This document shows, in pieces, positions 24,001 to 34,855 of a stretch of DNA of 64,000 nucleotides (its first letter is position 1; each line of letters starts with the position of its first letter). The notes under the pieces are model-generated. The model worked only from the letters and a program-made list of their open reading frames with translations, had not been told where the DNA came from and made no database searches. The stretch lies in NCBI RefSeq assembly GCF_020382885.2, contig NC_058497.1:17600330-17664329 (forward strand). Reading direction: 5' to 3'. Both the position numbers and the translations under genes were made by a program. This stretch comes from Scatophagus argus. Its lineage: Eukaryota; Chordata; Actinopteri; Scatophagidae.

Positions 24001-25938
24001 ACAATGCATTTATTTTTTTAATGCAATGTACTTAATGAAATGAAATATTCCTTGTTCTCCATCACTGTCGTACTTCATCCTCACAGCTTCTCACTCAGCT
24101 GAAGAAAGTCAACTTTTCCCAAAATGGTTATGATGTGTCATTTGATGCCAATGGGGATCCTGTGGCCGCATATGAGCTGGTTAACTGGCAAAAGAGTGAA
24201 AGTGGCAGCCTTGAGATGGTGACAGTAGGTTTCTATGATGCATCACTGCCAGCAGGCCAGGAGTTCAGTATCAACAGGAACCTCACCTGGATGGAGGACA
24301 GCACACAGGTAAGCTTTAAAATGTCAATTCATTCCAGTGCTTATGCTGCGATGTATTTACCGAATCTAATTATTCTGAAGTAGAAATACTGAATGCACTG
24401 AATTTCTTGTCAGTTCTGTAGATTAACTTTGCTGCACAATATGCTACGAAAGCTGTAGAAATTTCTGAACACAAGCAAATCAACACACTATTTTTAAATG
24501 CAAGCTAAGCTAAAGAGAAAACATACTGACAGTTTTCTTTCTCGCTTGTTTGTAACAATTTGCTGTAAGCTGAGTTGGTGAGCTTTGCCTGTTTAAAACA
24601 AACTTATGGAAGATGAGAGGGTGAGCAAACAGCAGACTATTCCGTAGTTTTAAACATGGTGATGTGAATATGTGTTCCCAGGGATTTACTGTGATTGGTT
24701 TTCCTCAATTGACAAAGTATGGCTTCTCGCTTTTGGAAAGAGAAAATCTGTGTGATAGATTCAAAGCAATACATCAGACTAAAGAGTATCAGGAACCATC
24801 ATAAAACTTACTGAGTTTGTTTGTATCTCCATGTCAGGTCCCTGTGTCAGTGTGCAGTGACAGCTGTCCTCCAGGAACTCGTAAAGTGCTGCAGAAAGGA
24901 AAACCCATCTGCTGTTATGATTGTATACTGTGTCCTGAGGGAGAGATTAGCAATGCTACAGGTAACTTTTTGTTTCTAATGTGTATTTACAACATCAAAT
25001 GCTCAACTGCTAAAATTCCTTTTTGTTTTTATTTTCCAGATTCTCCTGATTGTTTCCCTTGTCCCAAGGAGTTCTGGCCTAATGCAGAGAGAGACTCTTG
25101 TCTCCCCAAGCCTGTAGAGTTTCTGTCCTTTGACGAGGTCCTAGGAATCATCCTGGCTGCATTCTCAGTTGCTGGTGCCTGTCTTGCCATTATAACAGCG
25201 GCTGTGTTCTTTCATCACAGGACATCCCCGATTGTCAGGGCCAACAACTCTGAGCTGAGCTTCCTGCTGCTCTTCTCCCTGACTCTCTGTTTCTTATGTT
25301 CATTAACTTTCATTGGAGCACCCACTGAGTGGTCCTGCATGCTGCGCCACACAGCATTTGGGATCACCTTCGTCCTCAGCATCTCTTGTGTTCTTGGGAA
25401 AACAATAGTTGTGTTGATGGCCTTCAAAGCTACACTCCCAGGTAGTAACGTCATGAAATGGTTTGGTCCTCCACAGCAAAGAATGACTGTGGTGTCTTTT
25501 ACATTTGTTCAAGTTTTAATATGTACCATTTGGTTGGTTCTTAGTCCCCCTTTTCCAATGAAAAACCTGACCACATACAAAGAGAGGATCATCCTGGAGT
25601 GTGCATTGGGCTCAGATATTGGGTTCTGGGTTGTGCTCGGGTACATCGGCCTGCTGGCTGCCTTTTGCTTAGTGTTAGCTGTCTTAGCCCGCAAACTACC
25701 TGATAATTTCAATGAAGCCAAGCTTATCACCTTCAGCATGTTGATATTCTGTGCAGTGTGGATCACCTTTATCCCAGCGTATGTCAGCTCTCCTGGGAAA
25801 TTTACTGTGGCTGTGGAGATATTTGCCATTCTGGCCTCCAGTTTTGGATTAATTCTGTGTATATTTGCTCCAAAGTGTTTCATCATATTGTTGAAGCCAG
25901 AGAAGAACACAAAGAAACATGTAATGAACAAACATTAA
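21050..25938 (+). CDS. V2R/OlfC class C receptor, array copy 5
   Basis: Complete 880-aa V2R gene. Exons: 21050-21360, 21714-22008, 22109-22398, 22695-22990, 23769-23974, 24087-24308, 24838-24961, 25040-25938. Exon 2 reads [12 protein letters not shown] where the others have ELRFSRAM, and its variable stretch is [18 protein letters not shown]. Exon 3 has [19 protein letters not shown] and [11 protein letters not shown]. Exon 4 is the most divergent of the intact set ([18 protein letters not shown]). Exon 5 ends [14 protein letters not shown]. In TM3 the usual FVLCISC is FVLSISC. ECL1 is PTEWSC and the tail KKHVMNKH. Intron 7 is 78 nt and open, the last such copy from the left. Confidence 0.93.
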
Positions 25939-26440
25939 TGTAAGATATTTGAGGCTTTGAAACAGTGAACATACATCATAAAATATCGGCGTAGAGTACA
26001 TGTTGCAGACATTCGCTATGTTTGTCACCTAGAAGTATTCTCATATTCCATATTTAAATATTCTTTCATTAACCATTTTTTGATGTCTTTAAACATGATT
26101 TCATGATTTCTCTTTCTCACAATAAATGGTATTTATTCAATCATGACTACATTGAGAACAATATCAATGACCATTTGGAAATTTATTAAAAAGCGTATCA
26201 AATCAAACAATACATTTTGTGATGTATTTAAGACAGAATGGAGCACCAAATAACAACCCATTAAAGTGGTGCATCTGTTAATGCAACATAACAAACATTT
26301 AAGTGGAAGAAGACAAATATGAGGAAGATGTGTTTATAACAAAATAACTGAAATACACAGGGTCAGAGACACAGCAAGGAAAAGGACAAGAGTTCATCAA
26401 CTACCACAAAGTCCACACATCTTCTCTGATGTGTAGAAAG
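25939..26440. other. Spacer between copies 5 and 6
   Basis: AT-rich 3' flank starting with a copy-1-like motif (AAATATCGGCG at 25981), a possible poly(A) signal AATAAA at 26121-26126, then the copy 2/6/8-type upstream block from about 26170. No coding sequence. Confidence 0.6.
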
Positions 26441-26502
26441 ATGATGTGCAGTAGAGGGAGGGAAACTTTGATCTTCGACTCGATATAAAACAGTGAAAAC
26501 AC
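26441..26502 (+). promoter_or_regulatory. Core promoter of copy 6
   Basis: ATGATGTGCA, GAGGGAGGGAAACTTT, TATAAAA from 26484, 51 nt before the ATG at 26535. Practically the same sequence as the promoters of copies 2 and 8. Confidence 0.7.
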
Positions 26503-26534
26503 ATACAGTATGCTCACATACACACCCTTGAGGG

Positions 26535-26914
26535 ATGGAAATCTCAGCTCTTTTTATTGGTCTGATTCTGTCTCTGGGTTTGCGTGAGCTGAACTCAGCT
26601 CTTGTCTTCAATGACTCCAGAGATGCTCTGAAACAAAGGGCTGGGCTTACAGAGGATAGGAGTGGTGCTGGGGTCAGCACTGAGGCCTCATCTTTGACAT
26701 GTAAGCTTCAGGGTGCCACTCGTCCACCTGCGTTCTCAATGGATGGAGACTACGTTATTGGAGGTGTTTTTCCTATACACTACTACAGACAAACAGAGGA
26801 GAATAACTACACCACCATGCCTGAGCCACTGAAGTGCACAGGGAGGTCAGTAAGAGGGAGACGTGACACAAAACAATGTGTTAGAATGTGGGTCATCGTG
26901 TTGTATGTGCATGT

Positions 26915-26946
<32 letters not shown>

Positions 26947-29900
26947 GGAATGTTTCTTTTTTCTTTGTTTTTTTTTTTTTAATTTTGATGATCAGGTAAC
27001 TAATATTTATTATTGCATATCAGTTGTTGTCCATAACTATGAATTGCCGATCTCCTTTTGTTTTCTTGTTAAACTGTTAATAGTCTTTATTTGTGTCTAA
27101 CAAGTGCACACAATAACAGATAGATACGTGATGATGTCTATGCAGTATCGACTCTCGTCAGTTGCGCTTCTCACGCGCAATGATCTTCGCCATCGAGGAG
27201 ATTAACAACAGCTCGGATCTGCTGCCAGGCATCAAACTCGGTTATCAGATCCACGACTCGTGCGCCGCAGTGCCCTTAACGGTGCAAGTGTCATTTGAGC
27301 TATTAAATGGTCTGGACCAGGTGTTTCACACGGACGATAATTGCTCACAGTCAGGTATGGTGATGGCCATCGTCGGTGAGTCCAGCTCCACGCGATCCAT
27401 CAGCATGTCGCGAGTCACCGGGGCCTTCAACATTCCTCAAGTAAATACTTTTTTGCAATTCTGTTAAATTATGTGATACATTTTCAGTTTTCTGTCCCAT
27501 ACTGACTGCATCTGGCATTCCACTCGTTAATATTTTGAATTTTTGGCAAAATATGTTTTTCAAAAGAATATATTTTTTGGTCTGTTCCGTTAAAGAACCA
27601 CACTGTTGTTTTTCCTTCAGGTGAGCTACTTTTCCACTTGTGCATGTCTGTCCGATAAGCAGCAGTTCCCGACTTTCTTCAGAACAATCCCGAGTGATCA
27701 GTTCCAGGCTGACGCGCTGGCCAAGCTGGTGAAACACTTTGGCTGGACTTGGATAGGTGCTGTCCGCTCGGATTCGGACTATGGCAATAACGGCATGGCG
27801 ACTTTCCTGCAAGCAGCCCAGAAGGAGGGGATCTGTGTGGAATACTCTGAATCTTTCCATCGAGCCCACCCACGCAGCAGGATCCAGAGAGTAGCAGACG
27901 TTATCCGCAGGTTTCTGCATCACTGATTGAGGCTTTTGTTCCCTGTGTGACACTTAACTACTACAGATACAAAAGAACAACAAATGTGTCGTCAACGCTG
28001 AGCAGTTTTTGTTATTATTATTATCTTCTTGGTATGCTGATATGATTGCCTTAATAATTATAATATTGGTATGAAAATATTCCAGTTGTGCACATTCAAC
28101 ATGCCAATGTGTGTTTTTTGTTTGTTTTTTTTTTGTTTTTTTGGAATCAACAACCTTTGAGGTTAAGCCCAGACGCATTTTTATTTATTTATTTATTGGC
28201 CATTTGCCTCTGAAAGTTTCTAAGTTCAAACCTAATGTAAGTGCATAAATCTAAATCTATTTTGCACTTAAGAAACTTGCTCAGCATTAAAATATAGTCA
28301 TTAAATGGATTATATTTTAGTGTGTACAACTCACTGTTAAAATACATTTAGAGAAGTTTTAGTCTTTTCATCAGCACCAACACCAGTCTCAGCCAAAAAA
28401 CGTCACCTAAACATGATATGGTAACTTTGCCTGGAATGTTCCATCACCTTAGCAACTCACAACATGAATTGTTCTTTCATCAGTGTCTCATGTGTAAAGA
28501 TAGATTTGATTTACTTAAAACACATGATACCTACAGTAACGTATGGCAAATGTTTCACTGCAAGGAAACTGAAGTGAAAAATGTGACAGCTGCCTTAAAG
28601 TCCACAGAGTCACTATGTAATAAGTAAAGGATGAGGACTGTTGCCTCGGTTACTGAGTCCAGTAATTCCTTATTATGAACGTTCTGAGGTGGATTATCCT
28701 GCTCATAATGTAGTGGCTTGTGGAAAAAAAAATGGACCATGAATTCATGCATTTGCAATCAAAATGAGGAGGTGTAACTCTTTTCTCCAGGAACATCTGA
28801 GTGCTTAAATAATACCTGGAACAATCATTCCCATCTCATTAGGTTCCTTGCAATGGATAAGTTGTTAACCACTTTAGTAAATGACACAAACTTTAAATTC
28901 AACTTTGCAACAGGAGAGATTTCTAGTCCACTCAGCTATGGACCAGAAAGCTAAAATAAAGAGGATGTCATCCAGCTGTGTCTGCACACTCTCTCCTTCT
29001 ACATCCACAGACAAGCAGCAGCAAAGGATTGGCTGATTAGGGATTAAAATATTTACATTGGGTCATGATTGTAGATTGTTTTCCTTCGTCAGAAAGAATT
29101 GGGTCCACTTTAAAATATTCCTCCCAAAGCTCTGGACATCTAATACTAATGACTATGGTGTTAACTATCTTGATGCTTTCATTGGTTTAACCTAATACAC
29201 TGTAATGTCTCCCAAGGTCAACAGCGATGGTTGTTGTGGCATTTGCAACTTCTTTAGAACTGAGGATCCTGCTAGAGGAGCTGTCAGTCGAACCGTCTCC
29301 TCCTCGCCAGTGGATCGGCAGTGAGGCCTGGGTAACCAACCAAGACATGTTGAAGTTCAGCTTCTGCACTGGAGCCATTGGATTTGGGATTCAGCGATCT
29401 GTCATCCCAGGTCTGAGAGAATTCTTGCTGGATCTCTCTCCCAGCAAAGCGGCTGCCTCTTCGGTGCTTACTGATTTCTGGGAGGAGGCGTTCAACTGCA
29501 GACTGGGAAAAGGTAAGTTAGCTATGCATATTTTTAACAGAGGTCGTCGTCACAGTCGGGTCACTGTGTTGTGTTGTATTGTTGACTGCCTGTCTGAATG
29601 GCACTTTGTGGGGTAAAAAAAACAACGGCTTTGATATTTTTTTTATTATTATTTTGAACAATGTCAACAGGAGGACAAAGATGCATGCCTGCAAATAATC
29701 TCACTTGAATGTTTGAGGTCAAGTTTAGGTTTTGTGCTGAGTTGGTGAACATTCTTCACAAAATTGGCTGCAGTGGTTTCTCAATACCCAAACTGCAGTC
29801 CTCAACAAGAGCATACGATCAACAGACAGCCTCCAGGCCACCATGCTAAATAAAGATTAAAAACAGTTTTTCCAATCGTGTAGCAGTTACAAACATATGG

Positions 29901-32159
29901 AGATTTATGACAGTTCAGATCATTTCTTCTAACCCCATTAAAAGTAGTGATCAAGAGCTCATTTCTGGTATCCTAACCCTAACCCTAACCTTGAAATGTA
30001 ATGTGAAAGAGGCGTTCTGATTTCGACTAAATTACAATAATGGAGAAAACTACGAGGAACATTGGAAAGCTGAAATGAAACAACATGGAAGTAGAAATTA
30101 AAAATAAACATATGAACAATAACTGAATAACTGAAGTAAGGCATGTTCTGTCTCTGTGTGCTTTTAGCTGCAGCCGTGGATGAGAGAGTGTGTGATGGAT
30201 CTGAAGACATACAGACGCTGCAGAGCCAGTACACTGACACATCTCAGCTCCGAATCACTAACATGGTGTACAAGGCTGTTTATGCAATATCACATGCCAT
30301 TCATAATTCAGTGTGTCAGGAAACAAATTCTACAACTCAGTGTGATAAAATCACCAGGACAGAGTCCAAACAGGTCAGTCGAAATGAACCATGAACACCC
30401 CTGTGCTCTTGCTTTGACTTCAATATACCTTTCTTGAATTCAAATATTAATTAATTCATTGTCTTTTAATTACAATGATGTATCTTTTCCTGAATTTTTT
30501 TTTCCATCAGTCATCATTTTTCTCGTTTATTGTTTTACTTTACCTCATCCTCGCAGGTTTTGACTCAACTGAAAAAAGTCAGTTTTTCCCAAAATGGTTA
30601 TGATGTGTCATTTGATGCCAATGGGGATCCTGTGGCCGCATATGAGCTGGTTAACTGGCAACAAAGTGAAAGTGGCAGCATTGAGTTGGTGACAGTAGGT
30701 TTCTATGATGCATCACTGCCGGCAGGCCAGGAGTTCAGTATCAACAGGAACCTCACCTGGATGGAAGGTAGAACACAAGTAAGGAGGCCAAAAGCAATTA
30801 TGAAATATACAAATTTTAAGTCTGGTGAGCTCAGAGGCTATCATAGGTGTTTTTCTTCTCTTTCTGTGCAAAAATGGCTTTTAAAATTCAGATGAAACTT
30901 CAGCAGTGATATGAACAAATCAAGTAACTTCAAACAGAAAGAAAACAGAAAGATTGCAAGGGTCATCAACATTTTTAGCACTCATACTGGGATGTGCATA
31001 TTGGTTGAAAACACTGCATAGCACACCTGAATAATTCTAAGTTTGTATCTATGTGCCAGGTCCCTGTGTCAGTGTGCAGTGACAGCTGTCCTCCAGGAAC
31101 TCATAAAGTGCTGCAGAAAGGAAAACCCATCTGCTGTTATGATTGTATACTGTGTCCTGAGGGAGAGATTAGCAATGCTACAGGTAACTTTTTGGTTCTC
31201 ATGCATGTCGACATCAAATATTTGCCCCGCTAAAAGTTTTTTTGGGGTCATTTTTTTCAGATTCTCCTGATTGTTTCCCTTGCCCCAAGGAGTTCTGGCC
31301 TAATGCAGAGAGAGACTCTTGTCTCCCCAAACCTGTAGAGTTTCTGTCCTTTGACGAGGTCCTAGGAATCATCCTGGCTGCATTCTCAGTTGCTGGTGCC
31401 TGTCTTGCCATTATAACAGCGGCTGTGTTCTTTCATCACAGGACATCCCCGATTGTCAGGGCCAACAACTCTGAGCTGAGCTTCCTGCTGCTCTTCTCCC
31501 TGACTCTCTGTTTCTTATGTTCATTAACTTTCATTGGAGCACCCACTAAGTTTTCCTGCATGCTGCGCCACACAGCATTTGGGATCACCTTCGTCCTCTG
31601 CATCTCTTGTGTTCTTGGGAAAACAGTAGTTGTGTTGATGGCCTTCAAAGCTACACTCCCAGGTAGTAACTTCATGAAATGGTTTGGTCCTCCACAGCAA
31701 AGAATGACTGTGGTGTCTTTTACATTTGGTCAAGTTTTAATATGTACCATTTGGTTGGCTCTTAGTCCCCCTTTTCCAATGAAAAACCTGACCACATACA
31801 AAGAGAGGATCATCCTGGAGTGTGCATTGGGCTCAGATATTGGGTTCTGGGTTGTGCTCGGGTACATCGGCCTGCTGGCTGCCTTTTGCTTAGTGTTAGC
31901 TGTCTTAGCCCGCAAACTACCTGATAATTTTAATGAAGCCAAGCTTATCACCTTCAGCATGTTGATATTCTGTGCAGTGTGGATCACCTTTATCCCAGCG
32001 TATGTCAGCTCTCCCGGGAAATTTACTGTGGCTGTGGAGATATTTGCCATTCTGGCCTCTGGTTTTGGATTAATTCTGTGTATATTTGCTCCCAAGTGTT
32101 TCATCATATTGTTTAAGCCAGAGAAGAACACAAAGAAACATGTAATGAACAAAAATTAA
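26535..32159 (+). CDS. V2R/OlfC class C receptor, array copy 6
   Basis: Complete 880-aa V2R gene. Exons: 26535-26845, 27146-27440, 27621-27910, 29217-29512, 30168-30373, 30557-30778, 31060-31183, 31261-32159. The exon-2 variable stretch is [18 protein letters not shown] with FHTDDNC. Exon 4 ends GK plus a phase-1 G instead of A, changing the junction residue from Thr to Ala. In exon 5 an AIAHAIH becomes AISHAIH; exon 7 has GTHKV for GTRKV; ECL1 is PTKFSC, unique here. TM regions have FTFGQVLI for FTFVQVLI. Intron 3 (1306 nt) shares blocks with copies 2 and 10. Intron 6 is short (281 nt). Intron 7 is 77 nt with an in-frame stop, so unlike copies 1-5 it cannot be read through. An AATAAA lies 24 nt past the stop (32184-32189). 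Confidence 0.93.
26914..26946. repeat. CA/TA microsatellite in intron 1 of copy 6
   Basis: ACACACACACACACAC followed directly by a TA run. It corresponds in position to the repeat at 2645 in copy 2. Confidence 0.85.
29973..29991. repeat. Short telomere-like repeat (three CCTAAC units)
   Basis: CCTAACCCTAACCCTAACC in intron 4 of copy 6, absent from the same intron of the other copies. Three units only; may be chance or a trace of double-strand break repair. Confidence 0.5.
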
Positions 32160-33160
32160 CTAATTAATTAAGACATCTGACATAATAAATAATTATAGGT
32201 CCAAGGTAACATATGTCATTCACACATTACAACTTGTTGATTTAAAAATATACATGCATGATTTAGAATTACATATTTTAATATAATCGGCACATTTTTA
32301 ATGAAAGAAACACTTGTTGGCTGGCAGTCAACACAGGTGAATCTGATAAAGTAAAATGCATCACTTGTTCCTTGTTGTTTTTATTGTAAATTAATGTCAA
32401 CATTAATGAATTGTCATTTGTCAACTGTATACTCATGTGCAGGAGAATATTTTTTGTATATAGCTGTTTAAATGGCTTTTGACCAATATAAGTAAACCAA
32501 GTAACAATCAAGCAACAACCAGGGAAAGCACTGAAGTGCATACATGTTACCATAGTTACCAAATATTTTGCAGAAAATTGTAATGCCTTACACAGTCCAA
32601 TTACAAGACTGATTTCTGATCAGAGTTCACAATCAGCAGATGGACTGATTAATAGTTTAGCTTCATGCAAAAATCAGGTATCTACTGTTACAAGTTGGTT
32701 CAGACTCCTGACATTCAGCCAGTCCTCCATCCATCTCCCTCATGCTCTGCAAGAATTCTGCTTGGCCCTTCAAACCTGTTGTGCCCTTTGGTCCTGTCTA
32801 CCACTCCAAAAGTTGACTTCGATTACTGATATTGTATAGTTTGGTGACCGTGGCAGAGGTCTGTACAGTGCAAAACTAGTTTGACAAATAAATTTTTGAT
32901 GTGTGCTAGATAAAATCTAAATTCAGACCATGAAGCCGGTTAACTTAAATATTTGAACATATTTATATTTTAAAATATTAATACATTTTGAAATGGAAAT
33001 ATTTTCAAATACAAAACAAAAAGCGTATATGTAGAGCAAAATTTTGAATCAGGTATTTACAATGGGAACAGTAGAACAGGGACAGGGACACAACAGAAAA
33101 AAGAGCATGATGATAAATCAGCGACCACCGGGTCAGGGCTTTTGTTTTTCCTGTTTCGTA
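32160..33160. other. Spacer between copy 6 and pseudogene copy 7
   Basis: The 3' flank of copy 6 (AAGACATCTGACATAATAAA) is shared with copies 8 and 9. From 32283 on it matches 40826 onward behind copy 8. Around 32690-32830 lies a shortened copy of the block found more fully at 41225-41830. The right end (from about 33040) matches the upstream region of copy 9. No gene is supported. Confidence 0.6.
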
Positions 33161-33220
33161 AGCTGACGTCCAGTGGAAGGAGGGAAAATTTTGTTATGTA
33201 CTGTCATATAAAACAATAAA
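33161..33220 (+). promoter_or_regulatory. Retained promoter of pseudogene copy 7
   Basis: AGCTGACGTCC, GGAAGGAGGGAAAA, TATAAAA from 33207, 48 nt before the old ATG at 33255. It resembles the copy 9 promoter and looks undamaged, so the pseudogene may still be transcribed. Confidence 0.6.
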
Positions 33221-33254
33221 TGCCCTCAGTATGTTCCCACACTGACATTGATAA

Positions 33255-33900
33255 ATGGGAATCTCAGCTCTTTTTATTGGCCTGATTCTGTCTCTGTGTT
33301 TGACTGGGCTGAACTCAGCTCTTCCACTGAATGGTTCTGGAGATGCTCTGAAACAAAGGGCTGGGCTTACAGAGGATAGGAGTGGTGCTGGGGTCAGCAC
33401 TGAGGCCTCATCTGTGAAATGTAAGCTTCAGGGTGTCACTTGCACTCTTCATGCTCAATGATCTTCACCATCAAGGAGATTAACAACAGCTCTGAGCTGC
33501 TCCCAGGCATCAAACTCTGGTTTTCAGATCCATGACTTGTGTGCCGCAGTGCCCGTATCGATGCATTTGACATTTCAGCTACTAAACAGTCTGGACCCGG
33601 TGTTTTACACGGGCGATGTCTGTTCACAGTCAGGTATGGTGATGGTCATCAGCGATTCGAGTTCCATGCAATCTATCAGCATGTTGCGAGTCATCGGGAC
33701 CTTTGACATTTCTCTGGCAAACATTTCAACCTAATTCTTTCTTATGGTATGACAGCTGTGTTTTTTTTCTTTTTGTTTGACTGTTTTGTTTTTTGGTGTG
33801 TTCCGTTGAAGATTTGACTTTCAGCCGAGCCCTCTCCTCCTCGCCAGTGGATTGACAGTGAGGCCTGGGTAACCAACAGAGGCTGGGAAAAAGTGAGCCA
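33255..33900 (+). pseudogene. V2R/OlfC pseudogene, array copy 7
   Basis: Remains of a V2R gene. 33255-33440 is the first 186 nt of exon 1 ([16 protein letters not shown], close to copy 9). It is joined directly to exon-2 sequence at 33441, so the end of exon 1, intron 1 and the start of exon 2 are deleted; the frame meets a TGA at 33459-33461. Exon 2 continues to about 33718 with a frameshift near 33515 and its donor changed from gt to gc. Exon 3 is absent. At 33828-33882 part of exon 4 (EPSPPRQW region) follows an acceptor-like tract, then jumps by internal deletion to the exon-4 end GGCTGGGAAAAAGTGAGCC. Exons 5-8 are missing. Exon order and similarity leave no doubt about origin; function as a receptor is excluded. 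Confidence 0.9.
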
Positions 33901-33994
33901 GTTATGCTGATTTTTATCACTGATGTTATTCCCAACTTTCTCTTAATGGTTATGTTCTTGTGTTGATTGAATCTTTCTGTCAAAACATAAGCTA

Positions 33995-34478
33995 ATAGTA
34001 GTTAATAGACAGACCAGCTTGTTCAGTCTCTTTCTGTCCCAATCTGTGCTGCCCGGTCCCCAACAGACCACAGTGCAGTGAATAGCAGAGGATACCACAG
34101 AGTCATAAAAAGTCCTTAGGAGGGGCCTGGACACTCTAAAGGACCTCAGTCTCCTCAGAAGGTGGAAGCAACTTTGACCCTTCTTGTACAGGGCATCGGT
34201 GTTATGTGACCAGTCCAGTTTATGGTTGAGGTGAACACCCCGGTACTTAAAACTGTCCACCATGTCAATGTCCAAGCTCTGAAGGTTCACCGGTGTAAGT
34301 GGTAATGTCCTTCTCCGGAAGTCAATCACCATCTCCTTTGTTTTACTGGTGTTTAAGCACAGGTGGTTGCGCTCACACCAGTCCACAAAGTCCATGATGA
34401 CTGACCTTTATTCCATCTAACTCCCCTCAGACACACAGCCAACAATCACTGAGTGGTCAGAGAACTTCTGGAGGTGAC
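33995..34478 (-). mobile_element. LINE fragment (reverse transcriptase part), old and truncated
   Basis: On the - strand, 34395 down to about 34000 encodes sequence typical of the RT/thumb part of fish CR1/L2/Rex-superfamily LINEs: FVDWCERNHLCLNTSKTKEM, then VIDFRR, DSFKYRGVHL, LDWSHNTDALYKKGQSCFHL and YDSVVSSAIHC. Just upstream (34478-34400) a remnant resembling LQKFSDHSVIVGC corresponds to the RT palm box, where FSDD is expected, so the second catalytic Asp is lost; a stop separates it from the rest. It is flanked on the left by V2R intron-4-like sequence and on the right by the normal upstream block of copy 8. Clade assignment within the superfamily is uncertain. Confidence 0.75.
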
Positions 34479-34760
34479 ATCTGCCATTTGGAATTTTATT
34501 AAAAAGCGTATCAAATCAAACAATAAATTTTGTGATTTATTTAAGCTAGAATGGACCAGCACTTAATAACCTATTAAAGTAGTGCATCTGTTAACTGCAA
34601 CATAACAAACATTTAAGTGAAGGAGGATAAAAATGAGGAAGATGTGTTTACAATGGTAACTTGTAAATGTAACTGAAATATGCAGGGTCAGAGACACCAC
34701 AGAAAAGGACAAAAGTTCATTAACTAAAACAAAGTAAGGACATCTTCTCTGATGTGTAGA
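34479..34760. other. Spacer upstream of copy 8
   Basis: Copy 2/6-type upstream block (AAAGCGTATCAAATCAAACAA onward). No gene. Confidence 0.55.
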
Positions 34761-34820
34761 AAGATGATGTGCAGTAGAGGGAGGGAAACTTTGATCTTCG
34801 ACTCGATATAAAACAGTAAA
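34761..34820 (+). promoter_or_regulatory. Core promoter of copy 8
   Basis: AAGATGATGTGC, GAGGGAGGGAAACTTT, TATAAAA from 34807, 49 nt before the ATG at 34856. Confidence 0.7.
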
Positions 34821-34855
34821 CACATACAGTATGCTCACATACAGACACTTGAGGG

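Noticed and set aside
34021-34395. Host gene encoding a 150-residue protein on the minus strand
   Set aside because: Recognisable as reverse transcriptase remnant of a LINE, with a lost catalytic residue and a stop upstream.
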